From Candidatus Kapaibacterium sp. (GTDB lineage Bacteria; Bacteroidota; Ignavibacteria; Kapaibacteriales; Kapaibacteriaceae), in assembly GCA_018882585.1 (NCBI GenBank), contig VFFB01000015.1, positions 1-34,485 on the forward strand: DNA of 34,485 nucleotides. Direction: 5' to 3'. Below the pieces are notes generated by a model that was not told where the DNA came from, ran no database searches, and saw nothing but the letters and a program-made list of their open reading frames with translations. Positions 9,318 through 18,225 of the stretch are shown piece after piece; positions within the stretch are counted from its first letter, which is position 1, and each line of letters opens with the position of its first letter. The position numbers and the translations under genes were made by a program.

Positions 9318-9697
9318 TGTCGCTCGTGCTGGTAATGCTTGGCGGCGCCGTGGGCAGTGGCCTGCGTTTTCTGGTAGCGCAATGGCTGCCCTCGGCGCCT
9401 GGCACCATGCCCCTTGCCACCATCCTTGTGAACGTCATTGGCAGTGGCCTGTTGGGGGCAGTGACGGTACTGTCGACACAACATACCATGCTCTCGCGCG
9501 ATATGGCACTGCTGTTGGGTGCCGGACTGTGCGGTGGGTTTACGACGTTCTCTACACTGTCCGTCGAATTGCTCACGATGGCCGATCACGGGCGACTCGG
9601 TCTGTCCATCGTCTATCTTATCCTGAGTGTGGGCCTTGGCCTTGCGGCTGCCGCTGCCGGGGCCGGTCTTGCTCGCATGTTCGCCCCTGCAACCTGA
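9317..9697 (+). CDS. crcB: CrcB/Fluc fluoride ion exporter
   Basis: 126 residues, four hydrophobic segments. GGAVGSGLRFLVAQW near the start, GTMPLATILVNVIGSGLLG (with the conserved pore Asn) and GAGLCGGFTTFSTLSVEL (with the Phe-box and TTFST signature) identify the small dual-topology fluoride channel. It assembles as a dimer in the inner membrane and lowers cytoplasmic fluoride. Its ATG shares the last base of the arsM stop (TGATG), so translation is probably coupled. In-frame TTG codons just upstream are unlikely starts. I see no fluoride riboswitch, which would be hard to fit with the gene inside the arsM unit. Confidence 0.92.
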   Translation: MSLVLVMLGGAVGSGLRFLVAQWLPSAPGTMPLATILVNVIGSGLLGAVTVLSTQHTMLSRDMALLLGAGLCGGFTTFSTLSVELLTMADHGRLGLSIVYLILSVGLGLAAAAAGAGLARMFAPAT

Positions 9698-9724
9698 GTT
9701 CCATCAACCAGCCGTTCGACTACC

Positions 9725-10528
9725 ATGATCGACGTTGCCCAGATCTGGACACAACTTTCGCCGCTCCTTGTTCGCTACGGCCTGCGCGTGGTTGGCGCCA
9801 TCGCATTGTTCATCGTCGGACGCTGGGTCATCTCGATGGCGATGCGCTTGGCACGTCGATCGATGATCGCACGGCATATCGATCCCACACTGCAGCGTTA
9901 CCTTCACTCGATAGGAGGCGTTGCGCTGAACATGCTGCTGGTAATCGCCATTCTTGCGCAGTTCGGCGTCGAGACCACATCGTTCGCTGCCCTGATGGCT
10001 GCTGCAGGTCTTGCCATCGGCACGGCATGGGGAGGTCTGCTGGCCAATTTTGCTGCCGGTGCCTTCCTGCTGATCCTGCGGCCCTTTCAGGTAGGCGACC
10101 TTATCAGCGGCGCAGGCGTGACGGGTAGGGTTGACGAGATCGGCATGTTTGCAACAACACTGACAACGGCCGACGGCGTGAAGACCTATGTGGGTAATAA
10201 CAAGCTCTTTGCCGATAACATCCAGAACTTTTCTGCTTCGGCCATACGAAGAGTAGACCGCACCATGCTTCTGGCGCATGGCGTAGACATCGACGATGCC
10301 ATAGCAAAGATTCGTGCTGCAGCCGTGGCGATTCCGAACGTGCTGGAGACCCCGGCTCCGGAAGTATTCGTGCTGGAATTCACCCCATCAGGAACGCTCA
10401 TTGCCGTACGACCGTTTACGACGCCAGACAACGTAATCAACGTCGGCATCGCAACGAACGATGCGATCCGACATGTAGCTCGCGACGCGGGATTCCCCGT
10501 CCCGGCTGTCCCACAACTTCAAGTATGA
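9725..10528 (+). CDS. mscS: Small-conductance mechanosensitive channel, MscS family
   Basis: 267 residues. Two or three N-terminal membrane helices, then the pore-lining TM3 with alternating Gly/Ala packing: MAAAGLAIGTAWGGLLANFAAG, followed by LLILRPFQVGDLI, the signature start of the beta domain. A cytosolic C-domain follows with GVKTYVGNNKLFADNIQNFS. The length is close to that of E. coli MscS. The channel releases solutes on hypo-osmotic shock. The gene lies 27 bases after crcB and its stop overlaps the msrA start by four bases. Confidence 0.92.
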   Translation: MIDVAQIWTQLSPLLVRYGLRVVGAIALFIVGRWVISMAMRLARRSMIARHIDPTLQRYLHSIGGVALNMLLVIAILAQFGVETTSFAALMAAAGLAIGTAWGGLLANFAAGAFLLILRPFQVGDLISGAGVTGRVDEIGMFATTLTTADGVKTYVGNNKLFADNIQNFSASAIRRVDRTMLLAHGVDIDDAIAKIRAAAVAIPNVLETPAPEVFVLEFTPSGTLIAVRPFTTPDNVINVGIATNDAIRHVARDAGFPVPAVPQLQV

Positions 10529-11202
10529 CGCTGTTCCGTCCAATCCAGCTGGCTTGCACGATCTGTGCCTTGTTCCTTGGCCTTGTTGCCTGTGCGCGAG
10601 CCGGGGGCGACACAAACGTGCCGGCGCCATCCACGAAAGGTTCTCGCATGTCAACGTCTGATACTGCCACGGCCATCCTCGGAGGCGGCTGCTTCTGGTG
10701 CATCGAAGCCGTCTTCCAACGTCTTGACGGCGTCTTGCACGTCGAAAGCGGCTACGCCGGCGGCTCGACCGTCAGCCCGACCTATAAGCAGGTCTGCGAC
10801 GGCAAGACCGGCCATGCCGAAGTGTGCCGCGTGACGTACAACCCAAGCGTTGTGTCGTATGCCGATCTGCTGCATGTGTTCTTCACGGCCCATGATCCGA
10901 CGACGCTGAATCGGCAAGGCAATGACGTGGGCACGCAGTACCGAAGCATCATCATGTACATGTCCGACGAGCAGCGCTCGGTTGCCACAGACTATATCAA
11001 GCAACTTGATGCGTCAAAAACGTGGGCCGACCCGATCGTCACACAGGTCGTCCCGGCTGATACGTTTTACGTTGCCGAGAACTACCACCAGAACTACTTC
11101 AACGATAACGGCTCGCAGCCCTACTGCGCCTTTGTGGTCCGCCCAAAGGTCGAGAAGTTCATGCAGAAGTTCGGTGACCGCGTAAAGCAGAACTACCGTT
11201 GA
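10525..11202 (+). CDS. msrA: Peptide methionine sulfoxide reductase A, predicted lipoprotein
   Basis: 225 residues. The MsrA domain starts near residue 48 with AILGGGCFWCIEAVF (catalytic Cys56) and continues with GYAGG, GHAEVCRVTYNP, HDPTTLNRQGNDVGTQYRS and YVAENYHQNYF, all conserved. In front is a hydrophobic leader ending in a lipobox, L20-V-A-C23, which predicts an exported lipoprotein facing the periplasm rather than the usual cytoplasmic enzyme. An internal ATG at 10648 (Met42) would give a cytoplasmic form, so two products are possible. It reduces Met-S-sulfoxide. Start overlaps mscS (ATGA). Confidence 0.93.
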   Translation: MTLFRPIQLACTICALFLGLVACARAGGDTNVPAPSTKGSRMSTSDTATAILGGGCFWCIEAVFQRLDGVLHVESGYAGGSTVSPTYKQVCDGKTGHAEVCRVTYNPSVVSYADLLHVFFTAHDPTTLNRQGNDVGTQYRSIIMYMSDEQRSVATDYIKQLDASKTWADPIVTQVVPADTFYVAENYHQNYFNDNGSQPYCAFVVRPKVEKFMQKFGDRVKQNYR

Positions 11203-11242
11203 AACAGAGCATAAACCCGACGACATCACGTATCCACGGCTT

Positions 11243-13501
11243 GTGGTGACAACACGCATCGCTGATATCGGTGGCATGCATTGCGCCGCCTGCGTCCAAC
11301 GCGTCGAGACCGAGCTACGGCAGACACCCGGCATCATCGATGCAACGGTAAACCTTGTTACCAATAGGGCCACGGTTGCTGTCGACGACAGCACGTTTAT
11401 CGATGGCAGCATCGAAGCAGCCATCACCCGCGCAGGATACACCGCCGAAGGCGTCTATGCCGAACGCGAGCAGCCATCGGCCGGCCATGCGCGGCATCGG
11501 CGCGAGGCCACACTCGACGAGCTGCGCTCCGCGCTGCGCCTGAGTATTCCTCTGACGGCCGTCGTCATGGGTACGTCGATGTTGGCAATGCTACCAACGG
11601 TGCATGCTGCGTTGCATGCACATTGGGTCGACGTCGTACTGCTCCTGCTGACGTTGCCCATTCTCTGGGCCGGGCGTACGTTCTACGTCACGGCAGCACG
11701 CGGTCTGCGCTATCGGACCTTGTCGATGGATACCTTGGTCAGCGTTGGCACCGCTGCCGCCTTCATCTACAGCGCCGTGCTGATCCTGGCGCCTGATGCT
11801 GTGGCGACGCAGATGCATCATGTCGGCGCCTATCTCGACACCACGGCAACGATCATCACGCTTGTCCTTGTAGGCCGCTACCTCGAGGCCCGGGCCAAGG
11901 GCAAGGCCGCCGATGCCTTGCAACGGTTACTCGAGTTGCGTCCGCCTACGGCACGCCTGCGTCGCGGCAACGCAGAGCAGATCGTCAGCATCGACGATGT
12001 TGTCGTCAACGACGTCGTCACGGTCCTACCCGGCGAGCGCATCCCGGTTGATGCCGTCGTCATCGATGGTACGTCGACCATCGACGAGTCGATGGTGACG
12101 GGCGAGAGCATGCCCGTAGAACGTACGGTGCATGCGCCGGTCATCGGCGGTACCGTCAATGGCACGGGAGCGCTCACATTGCGCGTGACGGCCACGGGTA
12201 TCGACACCGTCTTATCGGGCATCATCGCCGCCGTAGAACGCGCGCAAAGTGGCAAAGCCCCAATTCAGCGTCTGGCCGACCGTATCAGCGGCATCTTCGT
12301 TCCCATCGTACTGTCAATTGCCGTGACCACCTTTGCGGCCTGGATGCTGTTTGGACCCGAGGCCGACACGTTCGCCCATGCCATACAGGCTGCCATCGCC
12401 GTCCTGATCATCGCCTGTCCGTGCGCGCTGGGTCTTGCCACGCCAACAGCCATCGTGGTAGGTACAGGCATCGGCGCCGAGCGCGGCGTCCTGTTCGGTT
12501 CCGCCGAAAGTCTGGAACGATTCCGTCACATCAACACCGTCGTCCTTGACAAAACGGGTACGCTCACCATGGGCACGCCGACGATGGTCGATGTGGCATA
12601 TGCATCAACGGGGACCATCGCGCCCGATCGGTTGTGGTCCGTCATCACCAGCCTTGAACGTCGCTCTGAGCACCCGGTCGCCAAGGCACTCACCATGCCC
12701 CCTTCCACTGTACAAGGGGCAGTGACGAACCTGCCTGTGGAACGGAGCGAGGCCGTAGTTGGCAAGGGAACGGTGGGTATCGTGGACGGCCTGCGCGTGC
12801 GCATCGGGACGGAGGCGCTGATGGAAGATGCGCTGTTGATCGTCCCGCAGGACCTGCACGCTGCCGCCGAATCCATGGCCATGCGCGGGGCCACAACGGT
12901 CTACGTTGCCGTCAATGGCCTCGTCCTGGCAGCAATCGGCGTGGCCGACGTGCTACGTCCCACCTCGGTCGACGTCGTCCGCTCGCTGCGCTCGCGCGGC
13001 ATTGAAGTCGTGCTGCTGACCGGCGACAACGTCCATGTGGCGAAGGCCATCGCCGCCGAAGCCGGTATTGAGTCCGTCATTGCCGGCGTCAGACCCGAGA
13101 CCAAGGCAACGCACATCGAACGTCTGCAGCATGCAGGCAAGACCGTTGCCATGGTGGGCGACGGGATCAACGATGCGCCTGCACTTGCGCAGGCAGACAT
13201 TGGCATTGCCATGGGCGGTGGCACTGATGCGGCCAAGGCATCGGCCGACGTGACGCTTGTACGCGACGACCTGCAAGGCGTGCTAACGGCCATGGACGTG
13301 TCGGCAGCGACACTTGCAACCATTCGACAGAATCTGTTCTTCGCCTTTGCCTACAACACCCTTGGCATCCCCATCGCCGCCGGCCTGCTCTACCCCATCA
13401 CCGGCATCATGCTCAGCCCGATGATCGCCGCCGCCGCCATGGCCCTGAGCTCCGTTACCGTCGTGACGAATGCGCTGCGATTACGTCGTACTGTTGCCTA
13501 G
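11243..13501 (+). CDS. copA: Copper-exporting P1B-type ATPase
   Basis: 752 residues. One N-terminal heavy-metal-associated domain with GMHCAAC (11-17), then eight predicted membrane helices. The soluble modules are in order: TGES (actuator), the ion motif CPC at 392-394, phosphorylation site Asp436 in DKTGT, the SEHP nucleotide motif, TGDN and GDGINDAPAL. YNTLGIP and the late ALSSVTVVTNALRLR, with Met and Ser in the last helices, fit the Cu(I) subgroup. It pumps Cu(I) out of the cytoplasm. No ATG is available; translation probably starts at GTG 11243 or GTG 11246. No CueR/CopY gene adjoins it. The gene ends at the edge of a strong inverted repeat. Confidence 0.94.
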   Translation: MVTTRIADIGGMHCAACVQRVETELRQTPGIIDATVNLVTNRATVAVDDSTFIDGSIEAAITRAGYTAEGVYAEREQPSAGHARHRREATLDELRSALRLSIPLTAVVMGTSMLAMLPTVHAALHAHWVDVVLLLLTLPILWAGRTFYVTAARGLRYRTLSMDTLVSVGTAAAFIYSAVLILAPDAVATQMHHVGAYLDTTATIITLVLVGRYLEARAKGKAADALQRLLELRPPTARLRRGNAEQIVSIDDVVVNDVVTVLPGERIPVDAVVIDGTSTIDESMVTGESMPVERTVHAPVIGGTVNGTGALTLRVTATGIDTVLSGIIAAVERAQSGKAPIQRLADRISGIFVPIVLSIAVTTFAAWMLFGPEADTFAHAIQAAIAVLIIACPCALGLATPTAIVVGTGIGAERGVLFGSAESLERFRHINTVVLDKTGTLTMGTPTMVDVAYASTGTIAPDRLWSVITSLERRSEHPVAKALTMPPSTVQGAVTNLPVERSEAVVGKGTVGIVDGLRVRIGTEALMEDALLIVPQDLHAAAESMAMRGATTVYVAVNGLVLAAIGVADVLRPTSVDVVRSLRSRGIEVVLLTGDNVHVAKAIAAEAGIESVIAGVRPETKATHIERLQHAGKTVAMVGDGINDAPALAQADIGIAMGGGTDAAKASADVTLVRDDLQGVLTAMDVSAATLATIRQNLFFAFAYNTLGIPIAAGLLYPITGIMLSPMIAAAAMALSSVTVVTNALRLRRTVA

Positions 13502-13537
13502 CAATTTGTGTGCTATATTTTTAGGCACACCAATTGC
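13501..13537. promoter_or_regulatory. Inverted repeat between copA and the DUF3109 gene (operator, or terminator)
   Basis: Arms GCAATTTGTGTGC (13501-13513) and GCACACCAATTGC (13525-13537) pair at 12 of 13 positions around an 11-base AT-rich loop, TATATTTTTAG. The copA stop codon ends in the left arm. No T-run follows the right arm, which argues against a simple Rho-independent terminator. The loop resembles a -7 element (TATATTTT against TAnnTTTG), so the arms may be an operator around the promoter of the DUF3109-rpoN unit. Confidence 0.5.
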
Positions 13538-13545
13538 TGAGACGC

Positions 13546-14121
13546 ATGATAACGCTTGACCATTTACTTATCGAAGAGTCGGTGCTGACATCGACCTTCG
13601 CCTGTGACCTGCAGCGCTGTAAAGGCGCATGTTGCACGTTGCCGGGCGGAGCGGGAGCACCACTCGCAGATGCTGAGGTTGACCTGGTGCAGTCGGCAAT
13701 CCCCCATGCATGGCCATATCTGAGTGCAGAGTCGCGAGCCTATATCGAGAAGCATGGTGCTGTCGAAGGTCATCCCGGTTCGTATGCAACGACGTGTATC
13801 GATGACCGGGCCTGCGTCTTCGTGACGTATGACGGTGACGTTGCAACGTGCGGCATCGAAAAGGCTTGGCATGCCGGCGCACTCGAGTTTCGCAAGCCGC
13901 TGTCATGCCATCTCTTCCCGATACGCGTGGCAAACTTTGGCGGACCCTATCTGCACTACGAGAAGTTTGACGAGTGCAAGCCCGGACGCGAACACGGTGC
14001 CGACCTCTCGCTGCCGCTGGTGGTAGCACTGAAGGATGCCATCACGCGTGCCTACGGAAGCGACATCTACGATCGCATGTTGGCCCTTGCGAACGAGGGC
14101 CGTGCCGAGGGTTCGGCATGA
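13546..14121 (+). CDS. DUF3109 family cysteine-rich protein
   Basis: 191 residues starting MITLDHLLIEESVLTSTFACDLQRCKGACC. The CxxxxCxGxCC cluster near the start and later Cys in TTCIDDRACVF, DVATCGIEKAW, PLSCHLFPIRV and FDECKPG define DUF3109, a relative of the YkgJ-type zinc or iron-chelating domain. The biochemical role is unknown to me; the Cys layout suggests a metal site. I start at ATG 13546, not the TTG upstream, which lies inside the inverted repeat. The stop overlaps rpoN by four bases (ATGA), so the two are probably co-translated. Confidence 0.85.
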   Translation: MITLDHLLIEESVLTSTFACDLQRCKGACCTLPGGAGAPLADAEVDLVQSAIPHAWPYLSAESRAYIEKHGAVEGHPGSYATTCIDDRACVFVTYDGDVATCGIEKAWHAGALEFRKPLSCHLFPIRVANFGGPYLHYEKFDECKPGREHGADLSLPLVVALKDAITRAYGSDIYDRMLALANEGRAEGSA

Positions 14122-15761
14122 AGCTAGGACTGAGTCTTCAGGTAGCGCTGCAGCAGACGCTGACGCCGCAGCAGATCCAGTATCTGAAGATGCTGCAGTT
14201 GACGGCGCAGCAGATCGAGCAACAGGTGCGCTCCGAGATGGAGAACAATCCAATGCTCGAGGAGTCGGCCTCGGACGAAGCGCCGATCGCACAGGAGTCG
14301 TACATCACCGGCACCGACGTAGCCGAGGACGTCGAGGCTGCACAGCAAGCCGCGAAGTCCGTCCCGCAAAGCGAGTCTGTCGAGGCGGAGCGCTTCCCAA
14401 CAGAAGAAGCCGGCGAGCCGCAGCAGCCGTTCGAGCCCGAAGATGCCTTCGAATTTTACAAGCTGCTCTGGGGCGAAGACCCGTCGGCCGCACGTGCAAG
14501 CGATGGCGTGGCGGCGATCGACGAGGACGACAACGAAGGCTTTCAGATACAGGATGCACCGACATTCGAAGAGGACCTGATCGAACAGCTGCGGTTCCTG
14601 CCGCTGTCTGTCGAAGATCGTCTCTTCGGCACGTACATCATTGGCAACGTCGATAGCGATGGCTACCTGCGACGCGACATGACAGAGCTGTTGCAGGAGT
14701 TCAACGCCATGATCGCCGAGCATAACCTGGCGCTGGTAACGCCGGCCTTCCTTGGCGGCCGCGCCGCCGCGGCCAAGGCCGCGGCCGTATTCGAAGACGT
14801 CGACCAGACGCTGATGCCTATCACGGCTGCCCAGGCCGAGCACGTTATCCGGCGCATTCAATCGCTCGACCCACCGGGTGTTGCCTCGCGCAACGTACGC
14901 GAGTGCCTGCTGGCACAGCTGCGCGCCGTGCGCAAGCCCAATGCCGCGCAGAAACTTGCCATGCTGGTGCTGACGGATGCCTACGAGGCCTTCGCCATGA
15001 AGCACTACCCTGTGATCGAGCGTCAGCTTGACGTCGAAGAGTCGTACCTGCGCGAAGCACTCGAGGTGATCCGACGGTTGAACCCACGGCCGGGCGGAGG
15101 TACCTTCGAGTCCGAGATGAACACGGTCGTGCCGGACTTCATCGTGGAACGCGACGAGGAACACGACGATTTTCTGGTAACGGTCAACGACTCGCGTCTG
15201 CCCACGCTTCGCGTGAACTCGGCCTATGAACGCATCAAGAAGGATGCCCGCTATCGGCAGTTCAACAAGGAAACGCGTGAGTGGATGCGGAAGAAGTACG
15301 AGGATGCGAAGTTCCTTGTGCAGGCACTGCGGCAACGCAAGAGCACGATGCTAAAGGTGATGACGACCATCGTGGCGCTGCAGAAGGACTTCTTCCGTTC
15401 AGGTCCCGAGCAGTTGAAGCCGCTGATCTACCGTGATGTGTCCGAGATCGCCGGCATGGACATCAGCACGATCTGCCGCATCGTCAACGGCAAATACGTC
15501 CAGTCGCAATTCGGCACGTTCGAACTGAAGTACTTCTTCAGCGAATCGCTGGTGACCGATGAAGGCGAAGAGGTGTCGACGCGCATCATCAAGCAGAAGA
15601 TCAAGGAGATGATCGACGCCGAGTCGAAGTACAAGCCGCTGAGCGATGATAAACTGGCACAAGATCTGAAGAAGCTGGGCTACAACGTCGCCCGTCGCAC
15701 CGTGGCAAAGTATCGCGAGCAGCTTCGCATTCCCGTTGCGCGGCTGCGCAAGGAACTCTGA
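14118..15761 (+). CDS. rpoN: RNA polymerase sigma-54 factor
   Basis: 547 residues, longer than the ~480 of E. coli. Region I is at the start (LSLQVALQQTLTPQQIQYLKMLQLTAQQIEQQV, and MENNPMLEE), which contacts activators. An acidic region II follows to about residue 150. The core-binding part includes IQSLDPPGVASRNVRECLLAQL, then KPLIYRDVSEIAGMDISTICRIVNGKYVQ (helix-turn-helix) and FGTFELKYFFSE. The RpoN box ARRTVAKYRE is at 525-534. About 30 Ala-rich extra residues (roughly 205-235) lie before the IQSLDPPG block. It directs transcription from -24/-12 promoters with AAA+ activators; no activator gene is in the window. It ends two bases from the convergent nadC. Confidence 0.96.
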   Translation: MKLGLSLQVALQQTLTPQQIQYLKMLQLTAQQIEQQVRSEMENNPMLEESASDEAPIAQESYITGTDVAEDVEAAQQAAKSVPQSESVEAERFPTEEAGEPQQPFEPEDAFEFYKLLWGEDPSAARASDGVAAIDEDDNEGFQIQDAPTFEEDLIEQLRFLPLSVEDRLFGTYIIGNVDSDGYLRRDMTELLQEFNAMIAEHNLALVTPAFLGGRAAAAKAAAVFEDVDQTLMPITAAQAEHVIRRIQSLDPPGVASRNVRECLLAQLRAVRKPNAAQKLAMLVLTDAYEAFAMKHYPVIERQLDVEESYLREALEVIRRLNPRPGGGTFESEMNTVVPDFIVERDEEHDDFLVTVNDSRLPTLRVNSAYERIKKDARYRQFNKETREWMRKKYEDAKFLVQALRQRKSTMLKVMTTIVALQKDFFRSGPEQLKPLIYRDVSEIAGMDISTICRIVNGKYVQSQFGTFELKYFFSESLVTDEGEEVSTRIIKQKIKEMIDAESKYKPLSDDKLAQDLKKLGYNVARRTVAKYREQLRIPVARLRKEL

Positions 15762-15763
15762 TC

Positions 15764-16630
15764 CTAGCCGATCCGCGGCACCCAGAGCTTCATCGAAATG
15801 TCCATGGCCACGGCGCTGTGCGTGATGGCGCCGACACTGATGAAGTCCACGCCCGTTTCGGCGTAGGCACGAATATTCTCGTACGTGATGCCGCCACTGG
15901 CCTCGGTCTCGAAACGCCTGTCAACGATACGCACGCCCTCTGCCACCTGGGCAGGCGTGAAATTGTCGAACATGATGCGATCGACTCCTGTGCACTGCAT
16001 CACTTCTTCGACGTCGGCAAGATCGCGTGCTTCAACCTCGATCTTGACGGGAGCACGACCATGAAGTTCGGCAACGCAGCGCTCGACGGCTTTGCGGATG
16101 CCGCCGCATGCGGTGATGTGATTGTCCTTGATCATGATCATGTCGTACAAACCCACCCGGTGATTCACCGCACCACCAACGCTCGTCGCATACTTATCCA
16201 GCATCCGCCATCCAGGGATGGTCTTGCGCGTATCCAGGATGCGTGCATGCGTACCCGCAATGGCGTCCACGTACTGACGCGTCTTCGTCGCCACGCCGCT
16301 CATGCGCTGAATGAAGTTCAGTGCCGTACGCTCGGCGGCAAGCAGGGCATGGGCCGGACCCTCGACGGTAGCAATGACGGTTCCGGCCGACACCATTGCC
16401 CCCTCCTCGACCTTGATGTCAATGTTGACATCGGCCGAGAATTCACGGAATACGAGGTCAAGAATGGGCAGACCGCAGATGACGCCGTCCTGCTTCATAA
16501 GGAAGCGTGCAAGCGCCGCATTCTCGGCGGGAATGGTCAGCTCGGTCGTGATATCGCCCGATCCGATGTCTTCGCGAATGGCGAACTGGATCAGACGCAG
16601 GATCGAGGCCTGATGGAGCAGGTTCTTCAT
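15764..16630 (-). CDS. nadC: Nicotinate-nucleotide pyrophosphorylase (quinolinate phosphoribosyltransferase)
   Basis: 288 residues. REDIGSGDITTE at the start, AERTALNFIQRMSGVAT, LDTRKTIPGWRMLDKYATSVGGAVNHRVGLYDMIMIKDNH and IEVEARDL, then DFISVGAITHSAVAMDISM, cover the QPRTase signature series including the basic residues that bind quinolinate. The enzyme makes nicotinate mononucleotide from quinolinate and PRPP. The start overlaps the ade stop by four bases. As nadK is three genes upstream in the same run, NAD synthesis and NADP formation are linked here. nadA and nadB are not in the window. Confidence 0.95.
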   Translation of the reverse strand: MKNLLHQASILRLIQFAIREDIGSGDITTELTIPAENAALARFLMKQDGVICGLPILDLVFREFSADVNIDIKVEEGAMVSAGTVIATVEGPAHALLAAERTALNFIQRMSGVATKTRQYVDAIAGTHARILDTRKTIPGWRMLDKYATSVGGAVNHRVGLYDMIMIKDNHITACGGIRKAVERCVAELHGRAPVKIEVEARDLADVEEVMQCTGVDRIMFDNFTPAQVAEGVRIVDRRFETEASGGITYENIRAYAETGVDFISVGAITHSAVAMDISMKLWVPRIG

Positions 16631-18225
16631 GATACAAACATAGGCGTGAAGGTGAATCGACGTCCGTCAAACAACCCTTTATCGCTCAGCTTCAGATCAG
16701 GGATCACCAGCAAGGCCATGAAGCTCAGGGTCATGAAGGGGGCTCGGAGGGGGCTGCCAAGTTCCTTGGCTCGCTGGTCGAGGTCGGCATACTTGCGTGC
16801 GACATCGTAGCCATCGCGGTCGCTCATGAGGCCCGCTACGGGCAGCGGCAGCACGTCGACTTTACCGTCGGCGGCAACGCTGATGCCACCTTCGGCGGCG
16901 ATGACGGCGTTGACCGCCGCAACGATGTCAGCATCGGTTACACCAACGGCAACGATGTTGTGCGAGTCATGCGCCACGCTTGATGCGATGGCGCCGCGCT
17001 GCAGACCGAAGCCGTGGACAAAGGCGACGGCAGGCGGGGCACTGTGGTAGCGATTCACCACGACCTTCTTGAGCACGTCGGCGTCGCCTGCCAAGGCCGT
17101 ACGCTCGCCGGTGACGAGCTGTCCGTCGTAGGCCTCGATCACACGCAGCAGCCGGCCGTCGACATCAACATGAACGTCATCGACAGTAATGGGATCGCAG
17201 CTGAACTTGTTGATGACCGGAGCACGACGATGACTGATGTGTGAGGCGCCATTCATGGCCACGCACTCTCCGCGCACGAAGGTAGCCAGCACGCGTGATG
17301 GATCATTCGGTGCGGTAATGATGCAGTCGGCCGGATCGCCTGCGCGGAGCAGACCGACGGGAAGACCGTAGTGCTCAACGGGATGCACGCAGGCAGCACG
17401 AAGCACATCGAACAGGTCGTAGCCAAGGTCCATTGCCCGTCGAACGAGCAGGTTGATATGGCCTACGGCCAGTGCATCCGGATGCATGTCATCACTGCAC
17501 AGCATCACCATGTCTGGATGCAGTCGCAACAGCGTGTGCAGAGCGTCGAAGTTGCGCGCTGCCGAGCCTTCGCGGATAAGGATCTTCATGCCGACGGCAA
17601 CCTTATCAAGGGCTTCGTCGAGCGTGAAGCATTCATGGTCGGTACTGATGCCATGCTCGGCGTAGCGCCGGGCATCGTTGCCACGCAAGCCGGGAGCATG
17701 GCCGTCGATCACACGTCCGTGAGCACGGGCGACAGCCAGCTTTTGGACAACGATGGGATCGTCATGCAGCACACCCGGCCAGTTCATCATTTCGCTCAGG
17801 TAGCGCACGCGTTCATCGGCGAACAGCGCAGCGATATCATCGGCCGTGATCTCGGCACCGGCCGTTTCGAAGGTTGTGGCGGGCACGCATGACGGAGCAC
17901 CGAAGGCGAACGTAAAAGGAACCGTCGAGGCATTATCGAGCATGTAGTGTACACCCTTGACGCCGCAGACGTTGCCGATCTCGTGCGGGTCGCTCACCGT
18001 TGCCACAGTACCGTGAACAACGGCAAGACGGGCGAACTCCGAGGGAACGAGCATCGACGATTCGACGTGGACGTGGGCGTCGACATAGCCCGGCATGATC
18101 CAATGCGTTGCCACTACGGATGCGTCTTCGGTGACAGACTCGATGCGGCCGTTCCTGATGATGACGACGCCGGGATACAGACGTCGGCCATGCACGTCAA
18201 CGATGATGCCTTCAAGGCGTGTCAT
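16627..18225 (-). CDS. ade: Adenine deaminase
   Basis: 532 residues of the amidohydrolase superfamily. A short beta domain precedes MPGYVDAHVHVESSML, with metal ligands His51 and His53. It continues with VSDPHEIGNVCG, EMMNWPGV, DGHAPGL, STDHECF, LCSDDMHPDAL and INLLVRRAMDLGYD. A C-terminal domain carries AHDSHNIVAVG and LPLPVAGLMSD, typical of Ade/YicP. It converts adenine to hypoxanthine and ammonia in purine salvage. Met at 18225 is preferred over Met at 18255, giving a 14-base overlap with the permease. It overlaps nadC by four bases. Confidence 0.94.
   Translation of the reverse strand: MTRLEGIIVDVHGRRLYPGVVIIRNGRIESVTEDASVVATHWIMPGYVDAHVHVESSMLVPSEFARLAVVHGTVATVSDPHEIGNVCGVKGVHYMLDNASTVPFTFAFGAPSCVPATTFETAGAEITADDIAALFADERVRYLSEMMNWPGVLHDDPIVVQKLAVARAHGRVIDGHAPGLRGNDARRYAEHGISTDHECFTLDEALDKVAVGMKILIREGSAARNFDALHTLLRLHPDMVMLCSDDMHPDALAVGHINLLVRRAMDLGYDLFDVLRAACVHPVEHYGLPVGLLRAGDPADCIITAPNDPSRVLATFVRGECVAMNGASHISHRRAPVINKFSCDPITVDDVHVDVDGRLLRVIEAYDGQLVTGERTALAGDADVLKKVVVNRYHSAPPAVAFVHGFGLQRGAIASSVAHDSHNIVAVGVTDADIVAAVNAVIAAEGGISVAADGKVDVLPLPVAGLMSDRDGYDVARKYADLDQRAKELGSPLRAPFMTLSFMALLVIPDLKLSDKGLFDGRRFTFTPMFVS

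Noticed and set aside
14124-15335. 403-residue open frame on the minus strand
   Set aside because: Shadow of rpoN, whose motifs run the full length of the plus strand; GC-rich codon bias makes long antisense frames common here.
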